A DNA stretch of 64,000 nt from Actinomycetaceae bacterium (GTDB taxonomy: Bacteria > Actinomycetota > Actinomycetes > Actinomycetales > Actinomycetaceae), in the NCBI GenBank assembly GCA_028724265.1, contig JAQYDG010000001.1, positions 124,001 through 188,000 of the forward strand, given 5' to 3'. Positions 54,812-62,784 of this stretch are shown piece after piece (within the stretch, counting starts at the first letter, position 1; every line of letters begins with the position of its first letter). The translations under genes and the position numbers were made by a program. The notes beneath the pieces were generated by a model. The model was not told where the DNA came from, did no database searches, and saw only the letters and a list, made by a program, of their open reading frames with translations.

Positions 54812-55897
54812 TCACGCAACGCTGGCGTGCGTCGTTATTCCCTGGGCGAGCCGACGATACAGCTGTGAGGTGTGATCGCGCTGCTGGCGCACGAATCGCG
54901 CCATCGCGTAGGGGGGAAAGTCCCACCCTGTTGCGAGCAGGCGTTGAAATACCCCGAGAGCGCCTGTGGCGTGCGTGAATGGAATGAGTTTGTGATACAG
55001 ACTGCGTGACCTAATGACGCGTGCGAATGTGTGCTGCTGCGCGGCAGTGTAGCCGGAACGGGAATCCAAGGCGCGAACAAAAGCAGACAAACTATATCGC
55101 AGGAAAATAGGGCCAAGCGTCTGAGCGATCGTGGCAGTCGTCAGGCCGTGCTCGCTGCAGTACTGATCCATCGTCTGAACACGCCTGAGTGAGAGCTGAT
55201 AGTAATCCGGCACAAACTTGTTGGTGAGGCTCTGCTCCCCACGTTTGTTGTAGATATAGCCGGTCTCGTCAACCGCACAGAGCGAGTGAATGCCCCGGTA
55301 GAAATTCATATTGAAGAAATAATCCTCGTAGAGAGCGGTTGTGACGAACTCGGGTTGCAGACGCCGCAGTGTCTGCATGCGGTAGAAGTGGTTCCACGGG
55401 TATCCGAACAGGGTATCGCGTTCCAGCGCAAGGCCGATGGGCGCAAGTTCCTCGCCTTCATATGTGCCAACAGGGGGTGTGATTGGTTTATCTGTGACGC
55501 TCCCATTGCCGTAAATCCGTTCCCGGGCTCCGGAAATCACCAGATCCTGATGATCGAAAAGAGGTGAGGTGAAGACGTCTGAATAGAAGTCCGGTTCGAT
55601 CACGTCGTCGGCATCCATGAATGTGCAGTATGTACCTGAAGCAAGGGAAACCCCGTGTTCCCGAGCTTTCGCAGAACCTTGATTGGGCTGATGAACCACC
55701 CTGATCCTGCGGTCGGACGCAGCAAGACTTTCCGCAATCGTTCCCGTCGCATCGGTTGATCCATCGTCCACCACAATCACCTCAACATTCGTCCAGTGTT
55801 GGGCGAGCACAGAGTTGAGTGCCGGCTCGATTAATGCCTCAGCGTTGTACGCCGGCATGATGACGGAGAGAAATGGCGTCTTGCCCGTATCTGGCAT
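54812..55897 (-). CDS. Family 2 glycosyltransferase (GT-A fold), second
   Basis: 361 residues. ATG 55897 is preferred because AAGGA lies upstream and the protein then begins 'MPDTGKTPFLSVIMPAYNAE'; the frame open to 56029 adds 44 unlikely residues. GT-A motifs: 'VIVVDDGSTDATG', 'GSAKAREHGVSLASGTYCTF' and 'MDADDVIEP' with the DxD. The C-terminal half is basic and may associate with membrane. Similar in plan to the neighbouring family 2 enzyme but clearly divergent, so likely a different linkage. Confidence 0.87.
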   Translation of the reverse strand: MPDTGKTPFLSVIMPAYNAEALIEPALNSVLAQHWTNVEVIVVDDGSTDATGTIAESLAASDRRIRVVHQPNQGSAKAREHGVSLASGTYCTFMDADDVIEPDFYSDVFTSPLFDHQDLVISGARERIYGNGSVTDKPITPPVGTYEGEELAPIGLALERDTLFGYPWNHFYRMQTLRRLQPEFVTTALYEDYFFNMNFYRGIHSLCAVDETGYIYNKRGEQSLTNKFVPDYYQLSLRRVQTMDQYCSEHGLTTATIAQTLGPIFLRYSLSAFVRALDSRSGYTAAQQHTFARVIRSRSLYHKLIPFTHATGALGVFQRLLATGWDFPPYAMARFVRQQRDHTSQLYRRLAQGITTHASVA

Positions 55898-55946
55898 ATG
55901 TGAATCCTTCCGTTGAATAGATGGACCGTGCGCTGGTGAACTGTGT

Positions 55947-57071
55947 TTAGTTGTGCTGTGCGCTGCCTGACGCTTGCCGTTGTAAAAATCGAAGCAGAGT
56001 AGTGATCTGGCTGCTTGGCACATTGACATCGTATCCAGCAGATCTCAGTTGCGCAGAATAGTCGTGGCGCGGCTGAGCCAGTGCCGCGTCAATTGCGTCT
56101 ACCCACGCGTCGTCACTGCTCGCCAGAGAGCAGAACGAGGCGAGGGGCGTGAGCGCAAAGTCGTGAGGAATTTCGTCGGATGAGACGATGGGCAGCGACG
56201 CGGCCTGCGATTCGATGCCCACGATGACGAGCCCCTCATACAGTGACGGTAGGACGAAGCAATCGGCAGCGGTCAGTAGCTGAGGAATGTCGTGCCGAGT
56301 GCCGAGGATCTTGATATGCTCCGCCAAGCCAGATCGTTGTACAGCCTGTGTGAACTCTGTTCTCATATCGCCGTCACCCACTGAGATGAGGTAGCTTTCG
56401 GGGTGCCGCATGGCGAATGCGTGGAAGATAGCGACCAAGCGCAGGGGATTCTTCTGCCTCGTCAGGCGGCCAACGTTGATGAGAACGGTCGCATCGTCAG
56501 GAATGCCGAGACTTTGACGAACGCTGTGGCGGATTTCAGGGTGGAAGGTGTATGTGTGCAGATCAATAGCGTTCGGAATCGCGTGCGCAGCATCAGCGTA
56601 GCGTTGCCCATACATGAATTCTGACGCAGCAGGCGAACAGCTGAGTCTGGTGGAAACGACGTGGTTGAGTAGTGGTTGGAAATGCCGGTGTTGAGCTAGA
56701 TTGTCGGTTCCCGCATTGTGGGAGTGGGCGATAATCCGCCGATTGAGGAGCGCTGGCACAATCATGCTGAACGACTCGGCGGCGGTCATGATATTGAAGT
56801 ACGCCACACGGTATTCAGGATGTGCGCGAAAAATATGCCACAAGGCGCGAATGTGGCCGAAAGGATCCTCGGACTTCTTGGGAACCATATAAATCTTGGA
56901 GCCGGAACGTTTAAACTCGTCCGCATAGGCCATTGTTGGCCACAGGCACACAAAATCGAAAACCACGAGCTTCGGGTTGGACATTTTCCAGAGGTTATAG
57001 AAGAACGTTTCAATGCCCCCGGGGTTAGAGGTCAATCCGAAGACCAAAATCCGCTGTGGTTGCTGATCCAC
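55947..57071 (-). CDS. Family 4 glycosyltransferase (GT-B fold)
   Basis: 374 residues, EpsF/CapM-like. The N-terminus 'ILVFGLTSNPGGIETFFYNL' is the acceptor half; the donor half has 'LINVGRLTRQKNPLRLVAIF' (about 198-217) and the E-X7-E motif in 'LYEGLVIVGIESQAASLP' (about 289-306). GTG 57071 follows GGGAGG. It is 49 bases upstream of the second family 2 gene. Retaining mechanism is expected from the family. Confidence 0.88.
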   Translation of the reverse strand: MDQQPQRILVFGLTSNPGGIETFFYNLWKMSNPKLVVFDFVCLWPTMAYADEFKRSGSKIYMVPKKSEDPFGHIRALWHIFRAHPEYRVAYFNIMTAAESFSMIVPALLNRRIIAHSHNAGTDNLAQHRHFQPLLNHVVSTRLSCSPAASEFMYGQRYADAAHAIPNAIDLHTYTFHPEIRHSVRQSLGIPDDATVLINVGRLTRQKNPLRLVAIFHAFAMRHPESYLISVGDGDMRTEFTQAVQRSGLAEHIKILGTRHDIPQLLTAADCFVLPSLYEGLVIVGIESQAASLPIVSSDEIPHDFALTPLASFCSLASSDDAWVDAIDAALAQPRHDYSAQLRSAGYDVNVPSSQITTLLRFLQRQASGSAQHN

Positions 57072-57116
57072 GTGCCCTCCCTGTTCTATTGTCCTGTTCG
57101 ATTGTCCGTTAGCCGC

Positions 57117-57128
57117 GTCATATATGAC
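57117..57128. promoter_or_regulatory. 12-base palindrome upstream of the family 4 glycosyltransferase
   Basis: GTCATATATGAC is an exact palindrome 46 bases before the GTG of the glycosyltransferase gene, in the 180-base spacer following the flippase gene. It may be an operator or part of a promoter (its centre is AT-rich) for the three downstream transferase genes. Confidence 0.35.
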
Positions 57129-57251
57129 ACGATTCTAGTGTGAGCCGGCAGAAAACGCTGGCTTGTGCGTGTGGACAGAACCGATGATGACGACGAGCCG
57201 TAGCACAACCAGCCCCGCCGCGCTAGAACTGCGCCGCGTGAGAACAACGCG

Positions 57252-58697
57252 TTAGAACAATGTGCGCTGCTTGCGGACTCGTGCAATCAGCCAGAGACCG
57301 AATCCTGCCGCGATCGCCCACCGCGCGATCCAGAACGTCATGAGTGCCCACGCGGCCACACTCACAGCGCACACCATCGCAAGTGACGGCATGTAGTCGC
57401 GCAGCAGGAAAGGATAATGCGCCTTAATCCGGTGGCGTGCGATGACCTCATGAAAAATCCACAGCCCACAGTAGGCCAGCGTCGTTGCAAGCGCGGCTCC
57501 ATGCGTGCCCATCACCGGTATCAAGGCGATGTTGAGCCCAATATTGACGAGAGCGGCCAGCGCGGTTCCCACAGCAATATTCACGGTTTTGCGGTGGAAG
57601 AATTGGAAATTCACAGAGAACGAATACAGGAAAATAAAGAACTGCCCTGGCATCAGGAGCGGCATGAGGGTCTGAGCGCTCGCAAACTGAGCGTTGGCAA
57701 GAAACCGAATGACCTCCGGGCTCACGAGCACGAAACCCGCACACAAGACGGCAAACACAAGCATGTACGATCTGCCGCGTTCACGAATGGACGCGTCGTT
57801 GTGATCCTTCAGATCGTCATAGTAGAACGGCACCCATGTGTTGTTAAGGGCGTTGTACAGTGCGTTCAACACGGTAATCAGAGCGACGGCCAGAGCATAA
57901 ATCCCGACGTCGGTGTTGGAGCGCATCTGCTGCAGAATGTACTTCGAGCTGTGTGCCAGCACAATCTGGGATAATCCGTGGAAGATCAGCGGGATGCACA
58001 AGGGCAGGCAGAAGAGCCAGTAAGCCTTGTGATAAAGAATTTTGCCTTGGCGGACAAAATAGATGACGACGCCCACGCCCAGAATGCTGTATGGGATCAC
58101 GTAGGAGTAGATCAGTGCCAGATCGCCTCTGTTCGCCGGAAAGACGAGGTAGATGAAGATAAAAGCGAGCCCGACCTGACTAACTGCAAGGCCGAGGTTA
58201 ATGAGGAAATTGATATAGGCCTTCTTCTGGTATGTGAAGTAGATATTCGCAAACAGAAGGGCAAACGTTCCATAGGCGTACGTCATGAGGAAGAGGAGCA
58301 GCAGAGGTGAAAAACCGATCCACTGCACAAACCACCGCATACCGACGCAGATCGTCACAGTCGTTGCAACAAAGCCGAGGAGGGACAAGCCAATAATGCT
58401 CGAAAGATACTTTTTCTCTTCCTCGCGCGAATAATGCACCATGGATGTTGCAATGGTGCCCGATACCTGCAGCCCAATAAATGATGCGAACAACTGGCAC
58501 CACGAAAGATAGAGCGAGGCGAGGCCATAGTGTGACGGCCCGAGAGCTCGCGTGATGATGGGCAGCGTGAGGAAGTTCAGGAGGTTCACCAGCAGCGGAC
58601 CCAAGATGTTGAAAAACGCCAAGTTATTGACGCTTCCGCTCAGAACCCTTTCCTTGAAGGTACGACGCGGCGTGCGCGTCCGGGCAGACTTACTCAC
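57252..58697 (-). CDS. Wzx-type oligosaccharide flippase
   Basis: 481 residues, about 12-14 helices, polysaccharide-transporter branch of the MATE/MVF superfamily. The start region 'FFNILGPLLVNLLNFLTLPI' and 'ITRALGPSHYGLASLYLSWC' is the usual Wzx pattern. It would move lipid-linked repeat units across the membrane for the polymerase encoded just upstream, whose stop it overlaps by 8 bases (GTG 58697). Coupling of flippase and polymerase is typical of Wzx/Wzy pathways. Confidence 0.88.
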   Translation of the reverse strand: MSKSARTRTPRRTFKERVLSGSVNNLAFFNILGPLLVNLLNFLTLPIITRALGPSHYGLASLYLSWCQLFASFIGLQVSGTIATSMVHYSREEEKKYLSSIIGLSLLGFVATTVTICVGMRWFVQWIGFSPLLLLFLMTYAYGTFALLFANIYFTYQKKAYINFLINLGLAVSQVGLAFIFIYLVFPANRGDLALIYSYVIPYSILGVGVVIYFVRQGKILYHKAYWLFCLPLCIPLIFHGLSQIVLAHSSKYILQQMRSNTDVGIYALAVALITVLNALYNALNNTWVPFYYDDLKDHNDASIRERGRSYMLVFAVLCAGFVLVSPEVIRFLANAQFASAQTLMPLLMPGQFFIFLYSFSVNFQFFHRKTVNIAVGTALAALVNIGLNIALIPVMGTHGAALATTLAYCGLWIFHEVIARHRIKAHYPFLLRDYMPSLAMVCAVSVAAWALMTFWIARWAIAAGFGLWLIARVRKQRTLF

Positions 58698-61476
58698 AGT
58701 GATCTTTCATACGATCAACGTCGGTGGACGCGGCGTCAGGCTCGTCCTGCAGATCTTCAAGGTGATGCTCTAAATCAGCGAGCGACGTCACGGTATGGAT
58801 GCGGGTGGGATCATCGTAGGAGTCTTCGAGTCTCTCGATGAGCGTGTGCACACCCGCCCAGTCGCCGCCGACAATCGGGTAGAAGAATATTTGTGTGATG
58901 TCCTGGTGCGAGAGCACATGTGCCATGACCTGTGCAGAGGAAAACGCCGATATCAGTACCTGATCGTCCCTCAAGCCGTCGAGCGACTGCAGCTCCCACG
59001 AATTTCCGCCCTCGTCAATCTCCCCGTAGCGGCGGTAAAAGTCCTTGTTTTGACGAGGATGCACGCGGATGAGTAAATCGTCGCCGACGATGCGCGTGAG
59101 GACGTCAAGAAGTTCCGCTTCCTTCTCCTTGTCCCAACGTGGGTTCTTTTCCGAGAGTGGCTGGGTGAGATAGATGAAGCGATGCTCGTGATACTCCGGC
59201 GAGGGCGCATAGGCAAACACGCGCTTCACCCTCTGTAACGTTCTCGTATGCTCGCGCAGATCTGGCATGGCAACCACGGGATATGAGGGTTCGTACGTCA
59301 TCAGGCGTGGCTGCCAGACGTAGGCTCGCTGAATCGGATAACCAATGCGGTCATTCATGACGTAGTGGACGTACCAGTGGAAGAGGGAAGAGCGGTAGCG
59401 AGACGCCAAGTGAGGCGTTGTGTAGGTGCCGAGGCCATCCTCGAACAACACAACCGATGCGTCCGAATACAAGGCGCGGAAGGTATCAGAAAAGTGGGTG
59501 AAAAAGCTGAGATAGAGCGTGCGGTATCGGCGATCGCTCAGCTTCCCCAGCGCGGATTCGTTGTGGGCGTGGCGCCTCAAGGTGGCCTGAGGATGATAGT
59601 AGATCCACAACGTTGCCACAGGTCGGAGAATGCGGGAAACCCATCCTAGACGCGCCCCCACGCGTGTGCGGCGCGGAGTAAAAACCCAGACATTCGAGAA
59701 CACATGTTCGTTCTCAAGCCGCTGTGCAAGTGCCTGCGCGCCCTCAAATTGGTCGAGAATTGCCACGTCAAGCGTGCGGGCACCCTCAGATTTTTCCTGC
59801 ATGGCAAGGGTGAGGGCGTTGAGGATCTGCACGGGCGTATCCGCAATGAATAGTCCATCGCGAACTTGTGCGCTCTGACGCTGGACGTGGCTGACCGTTG
59901 AGACGAAGAGACCAAGGGAAAGCCAGAAGAATAGCGTGTTGATGGTGAAATCGACGAATACGTCGCTGAGGAACACAACAAAAATCATGTAGGAGGCAAT
60001 CATGCATGCGGGGAAGATCAGCCGCGCAGCATCGTTCTTCCTGCGCCGAAGCTGTGCGAGGCCGGTCCATAGCAGGGGAACAAGGAAACAGGCATACAGA
60101 AGAAAACCGACGAGGCCACTGGATCCCACGACCTCCAGATACGCATCCAGAACTGTGTTTCCCGGCACGGCTTCGTCAGACACCGGGATGCCATGCTCGA
60201 GAGCATACGTCGTAATATTGCGCGATCCCACGCCCACGATGGGGTGCTGCTTGACTACATCAGCCGTCATCTTCCAGTACGTGAAACGCAGGTTCGAATC
60301 GTCGATGCTCTCCACGTCCTGACGTACCAGAACGCCCTCGGACATATCGGCTTCATCCAGAATCGCCATGTCGCCGGAATAGCGGCCGAGGTTGCCATGG
60401 GAGAGGAGATAGAGTCGTTCTGGATTGGTTGTGATCTGAACGTCAAAGCCGTTACGGCCATATGCTCCTTCGATTGCGTCAATGACACGATCGCGCGCTG
60501 ATTCGTCGATCGTTGACAGTGTTGCGCGCTGAAGCGGCACGAGTGTGTGCATCACGGTGAAGTGGAAGCCGGAAGCAACTGCGATAGCAGCGAGCCCTGC
60601 GAGTACACAGGCTCCCACCTGGGTGATTGTGTGGCTGATGCGAATACGTGGCGCGATGATCCATACGCTAAATCCTGCGGCGAGAGCCAAGGGAACGTAG
60701 AGTGCAACCATGGCGGATCGAGACCCTGAAAGCGCCCAGATCACGAGGTTGAGAACACCGAAAATTACCCAGCCGATAGCAGCGGCGCGGTGCCGCCATG
60801 AGCCATTGCTGGCACCCTCGCTGGAGCCTTTCTTCCACGCGCGGATCGCCAGCGCAGCAGCAATCCATACGCAGATCACAGAGGCAATTCCTAAAAAGTT
60901 TGCTTCATAGTAAAAACCCCATGCACGACCGTACTGGGACTGGTACCCCTGTTCGACAACTCGATCGGTTCCTGGAATGACGTAGGCAAACTCGATATCC
61001 AACAGGAACACAACGAGTGTGGCGATCGCCACGAGGCTTTGAAGAACAAGGTAAAGAGTGCCCAGCCGGAGCACAGTGGTGGTGTTTTCCTCAACGGTAC
61101 GGTCAGCCATCACACCGTAAATCAAACACGCACACATCACCGTATAGAGCAGAGGGCTTAACGAGACTGACCGCGAAGAGGTGACGAAGAGGGCGACGCT
61201 GAGCGTAGACCACAGAACAAAACCAAGAATCCACAAGACCCGTGGGGCGGAAAGAACCCGATGGAAGGACACGAAATCCCAGACGATCAGTACCGCTCCG
61301 GCCATGAGCAGAAGCAGCGGAATGTAGCGGTTTGCCACCGCAAACTCGAGGGGAGCGAGCCTACGCGTGAACAAAAAGATCACGAAAACTCCGAGGAGTA
61401 CGCCCCACAGTGTGTTGAAAACCTGTTGTTTGTTCTCGTGTTTGATGCTCTCGTTAACACTTCGGCTCACTAGCAT
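58690..61476 (-). CDS. Wzy-like O-antigen polymerase fused to a sialyltransferase-like domain
   Basis: 928 residues. Residues about 20-530 form a polytopic membrane domain with a large loop at about 305-440, as in Wzy/O-antigen polymerase proteins ('WALSGSRSAMVALYVPLALA' and 'HPIVGVGSRNITTYALEHGI'). Residues about 541-905 form a soluble domain starting 'GLFIADTPVQILNAL', like GT52/GT38 bacterial sialyltransferases. It has all three motifs of those families: EDG (679-681, in 'VVLFEDGLGTY'), HP (806-807, in 'IRVHPRQNKDF') and SS (846-847, in 'SAFSSAQVMAH'). After the last helix the second domain would lie on one side of the membrane; which side is unclear. ATG 61476; GTG 61470 has better-spaced AAGGA. 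The neighbouring nonulosonic acid genes supply the expected donor. Confidence 0.82.
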   Translation of the reverse strand: MLVSRSVNESIKHENKQQVFNTLWGVLLGVFVIFLFTRRLAPLEFAVANRYIPLLLLMAGAVLIVWDFVSFHRVLSAPRVLWILGFVLWSTLSVALFVTSSRSVSLSPLLYTVMCACLIYGVMADRTVEENTTTVLRLGTLYLVLQSLVAIATLVVFLLDIEFAYVIPGTDRVVEQGYQSQYGRAWGFYYEANFLGIASVICVWIAAALAIRAWKKGSSEGASNGSWRHRAAAIGWVIFGVLNLVIWALSGSRSAMVALYVPLALAAGFSVWIIAPRIRISHTITQVGACVLAGLAAIAVASGFHFTVMHTLVPLQRATLSTIDESARDRVIDAIEGAYGRNGFDVQITTNPERLYLLSHGNLGRYSGDMAILDEADMSEGVLVRQDVESIDDSNLRFTYWKMTADVVKQHPIVGVGSRNITTYALEHGIPVSDEAVPGNTVLDAYLEVVGSSGLVGFLLYACFLVPLLWTGLAQLRRRKNDAARLIFPACMIASYMIFVVFLSDVFVDFTINTLFFWLSLGLFVSTVSHVQRQSAQVRDGLFIADTPVQILNALTLAMQEKSEGARTLDVAILDQFEGAQALAQRLENEHVFSNVWVFTPRRTRVGARLGWVSRILRPVATLWIYYHPQATLRRHAHNESALGKLSDRRYRTLYLSFFTHFSDTFRALYSDASVVLFEDGLGTYTTPHLASRYRSSLFHWYVHYVMNDRIGYPIQRAYVWQPRLMTYEPSYPVVAMPDLREHTRTLQRVKRVFAYAPSPEYHEHRFIYLTQPLSEKNPRWDKEKEAELLDVLTRIVGDDLLIRVHPRQNKDFYRRYGEIDEGGNSWELQSLDGLRDDQVLISAFSSAQVMAHVLSHQDITQIFFYPIVGGDWAGVHTLIERLEDSYDDPTRIHTVTSLADLEHHLEDLQDEPDAASTDVDRMKDHCE

Positions 61477-61561
61477 TCCTTACTCAACGTACTCAACGGC
61501 TGTGTGGTGATGTGTGCGTGTATGGTGAGCGTTACTGCTCCGACGCCCAATCACTGCGTTG

Positions 61562-62617
61562 CTAAATCAGCTCGTCCCACGTTAGCACGGTGTCCTCTGG
61601 AAGATCCTCACGCAAGGTCTTGCCAACCAAAATATCGGCGAATTGTGGTGCAATACCAGTTCCAGGACGCTTGGCAACCAGATCGCGCGCCTGGATAACC
61701 TCTCCAGCTTTAATATCGCGGCTCAGCACGAGCGAACGTCGAGCTTGCTTGCGGGATTCCTTTTCTGCGTCGAGAACCACCCGGTGCGTGTGGGTGCCGT
61801 GGATCTTGCGGATCATCTCGAAATTGGCCACAGCGCGCGCAAAATCCTCGGGGAGTCCAGCGTGATAGTGATCGTTACCCGGTAGTGAGGTGTCGAGTGT
61901 GAAATGCTTTTCGATGACTGTTGCGCCCAGCATATAAGCCATGGACAAAACCATCATGGATGGGTCGGGCATCGTGTGGTCGCTATAACCGATCTCCAAA
62001 TCTGGATACATTGTTTGCATGCGCGTAATCATGTTGAGGTTTGCGTCCTCAAATTTGGTCGGGTAGGAGAGAACGCAGTGCAGCAGCACGAGGCGAGGGC
62101 ATCCTGCATCGAGGATCGTACGCACAGCCTCGTCAATCTCGCTTTCATAGCAAGCACCTACTGAGAGGAAAATGGGCTTGCCCTTTTCGGCAACATAGCG
62201 AAGAAATGGCAGATTTGATGCGTCTGACGAGGAAATCTTAAAGTAAGGAACGAGTGGATCGAGTTGGTCTGCAGCATCATAGTCGAATGGTGTGCAGAGG
62301 AAGTCGATACCTTTTTCTTTGCAGTACGCGGCGAGCTCCTGGTAGTCCTCAGCATTAAACCCGTCGTGCTTCTTGAACAGATCGTATTGAGTTGCCGTCG
62401 GTTCCTTCGTCAGATCCCAGTATGCGGGCGAGTTCTTGGAAACAATTTTGTTTGCCTTGTAATACTGGAATTTTGCTGCGCTCGCTCCTGCCTGAGCAGC
62501 CGCATCGACGTATTTCTTCGCTGCCTGCATTGGCGTAATATTTTCGACCCGCGCAGTGTCGTAAAAATTCACGCCTAATTCTGCGATCAAGTATGGTTTT
62601 TCGGAGGGAATTGCCAT
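61562..62617 (-). CDS. NeuB-family nonulosonic acid synthase
   Basis: 351 residues. Condenses phosphoenolpyruvate with a six-carbon N-acetylated sugar to give a nine-carbon sialic-acid-like sugar. N-terminal TIM barrel: 'YLIAELGVNF', 'AGASAAKFQYYKANKIVSKN', 'YCKEKGIDFLCTPFDY' and 'VIEKHFTLDTSLPGNDHYHA' with metal-binding His. C-terminal antifreeze-like SAF domain from about 290 ('LVLSRDIKAGEVIQARDLVA'). Sequence alone does not decide between N-acetylneuraminate, legionaminate and pseudaminate synthase; the PseG-like neighbour favours the last. ATG 62617 follows AAAGG. 85 bases separate it from the polymerase fusion gene. Confidence 0.9.
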   Translation of the reverse strand: MAIPSEKPYLIAELGVNFYDTARVENITPMQAAKKYVDAAAQAGASAAKFQYYKANKIVSKNSPAYWDLTKEPTATQYDLFKKHDGFNAEDYQELAAYCKEKGIDFLCTPFDYDAADQLDPLVPYFKISSSDASNLPFLRYVAEKGKPIFLSVGACYESEIDEAVRTILDAGCPRLVLLHCVLSYPTKFEDANLNMITRMQTMYPDLEIGYSDHTMPDPSMMVLSMAYMLGATVIEKHFTLDTSLPGNDHYHAGLPEDFARAVANFEMIRKIHGTHTHRVVLDAEKESRKQARRSLVLSRDIKAGEVIQARDLVAKRPGTGIAPQFADILVGKTLREDLPEDTVLTWDELI

Positions 62618-62784
62618 TGTGGTGCCTTTCGTTCAGCGTCATAGTTTCTCAATCGTTGCCAAGTCTAGCGAAAGGGCACTCGTGGATTGCTTCCTTTGGC
62701 CGTCGCGTTTTCTCAACGGTAGGAGACGGCGCGAACGTTGCTTGGTGTTCAGGCCGCGAAAAACACGGATCGAAGAGGAAACTG

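Noticed and set aside
60285-60300. GGTTCGAATC sequence resembling a tRNA T-loop
   Set aside because: It lies within the polymerase-fusion coding sequence and no cloverleaf can be drawn around it.
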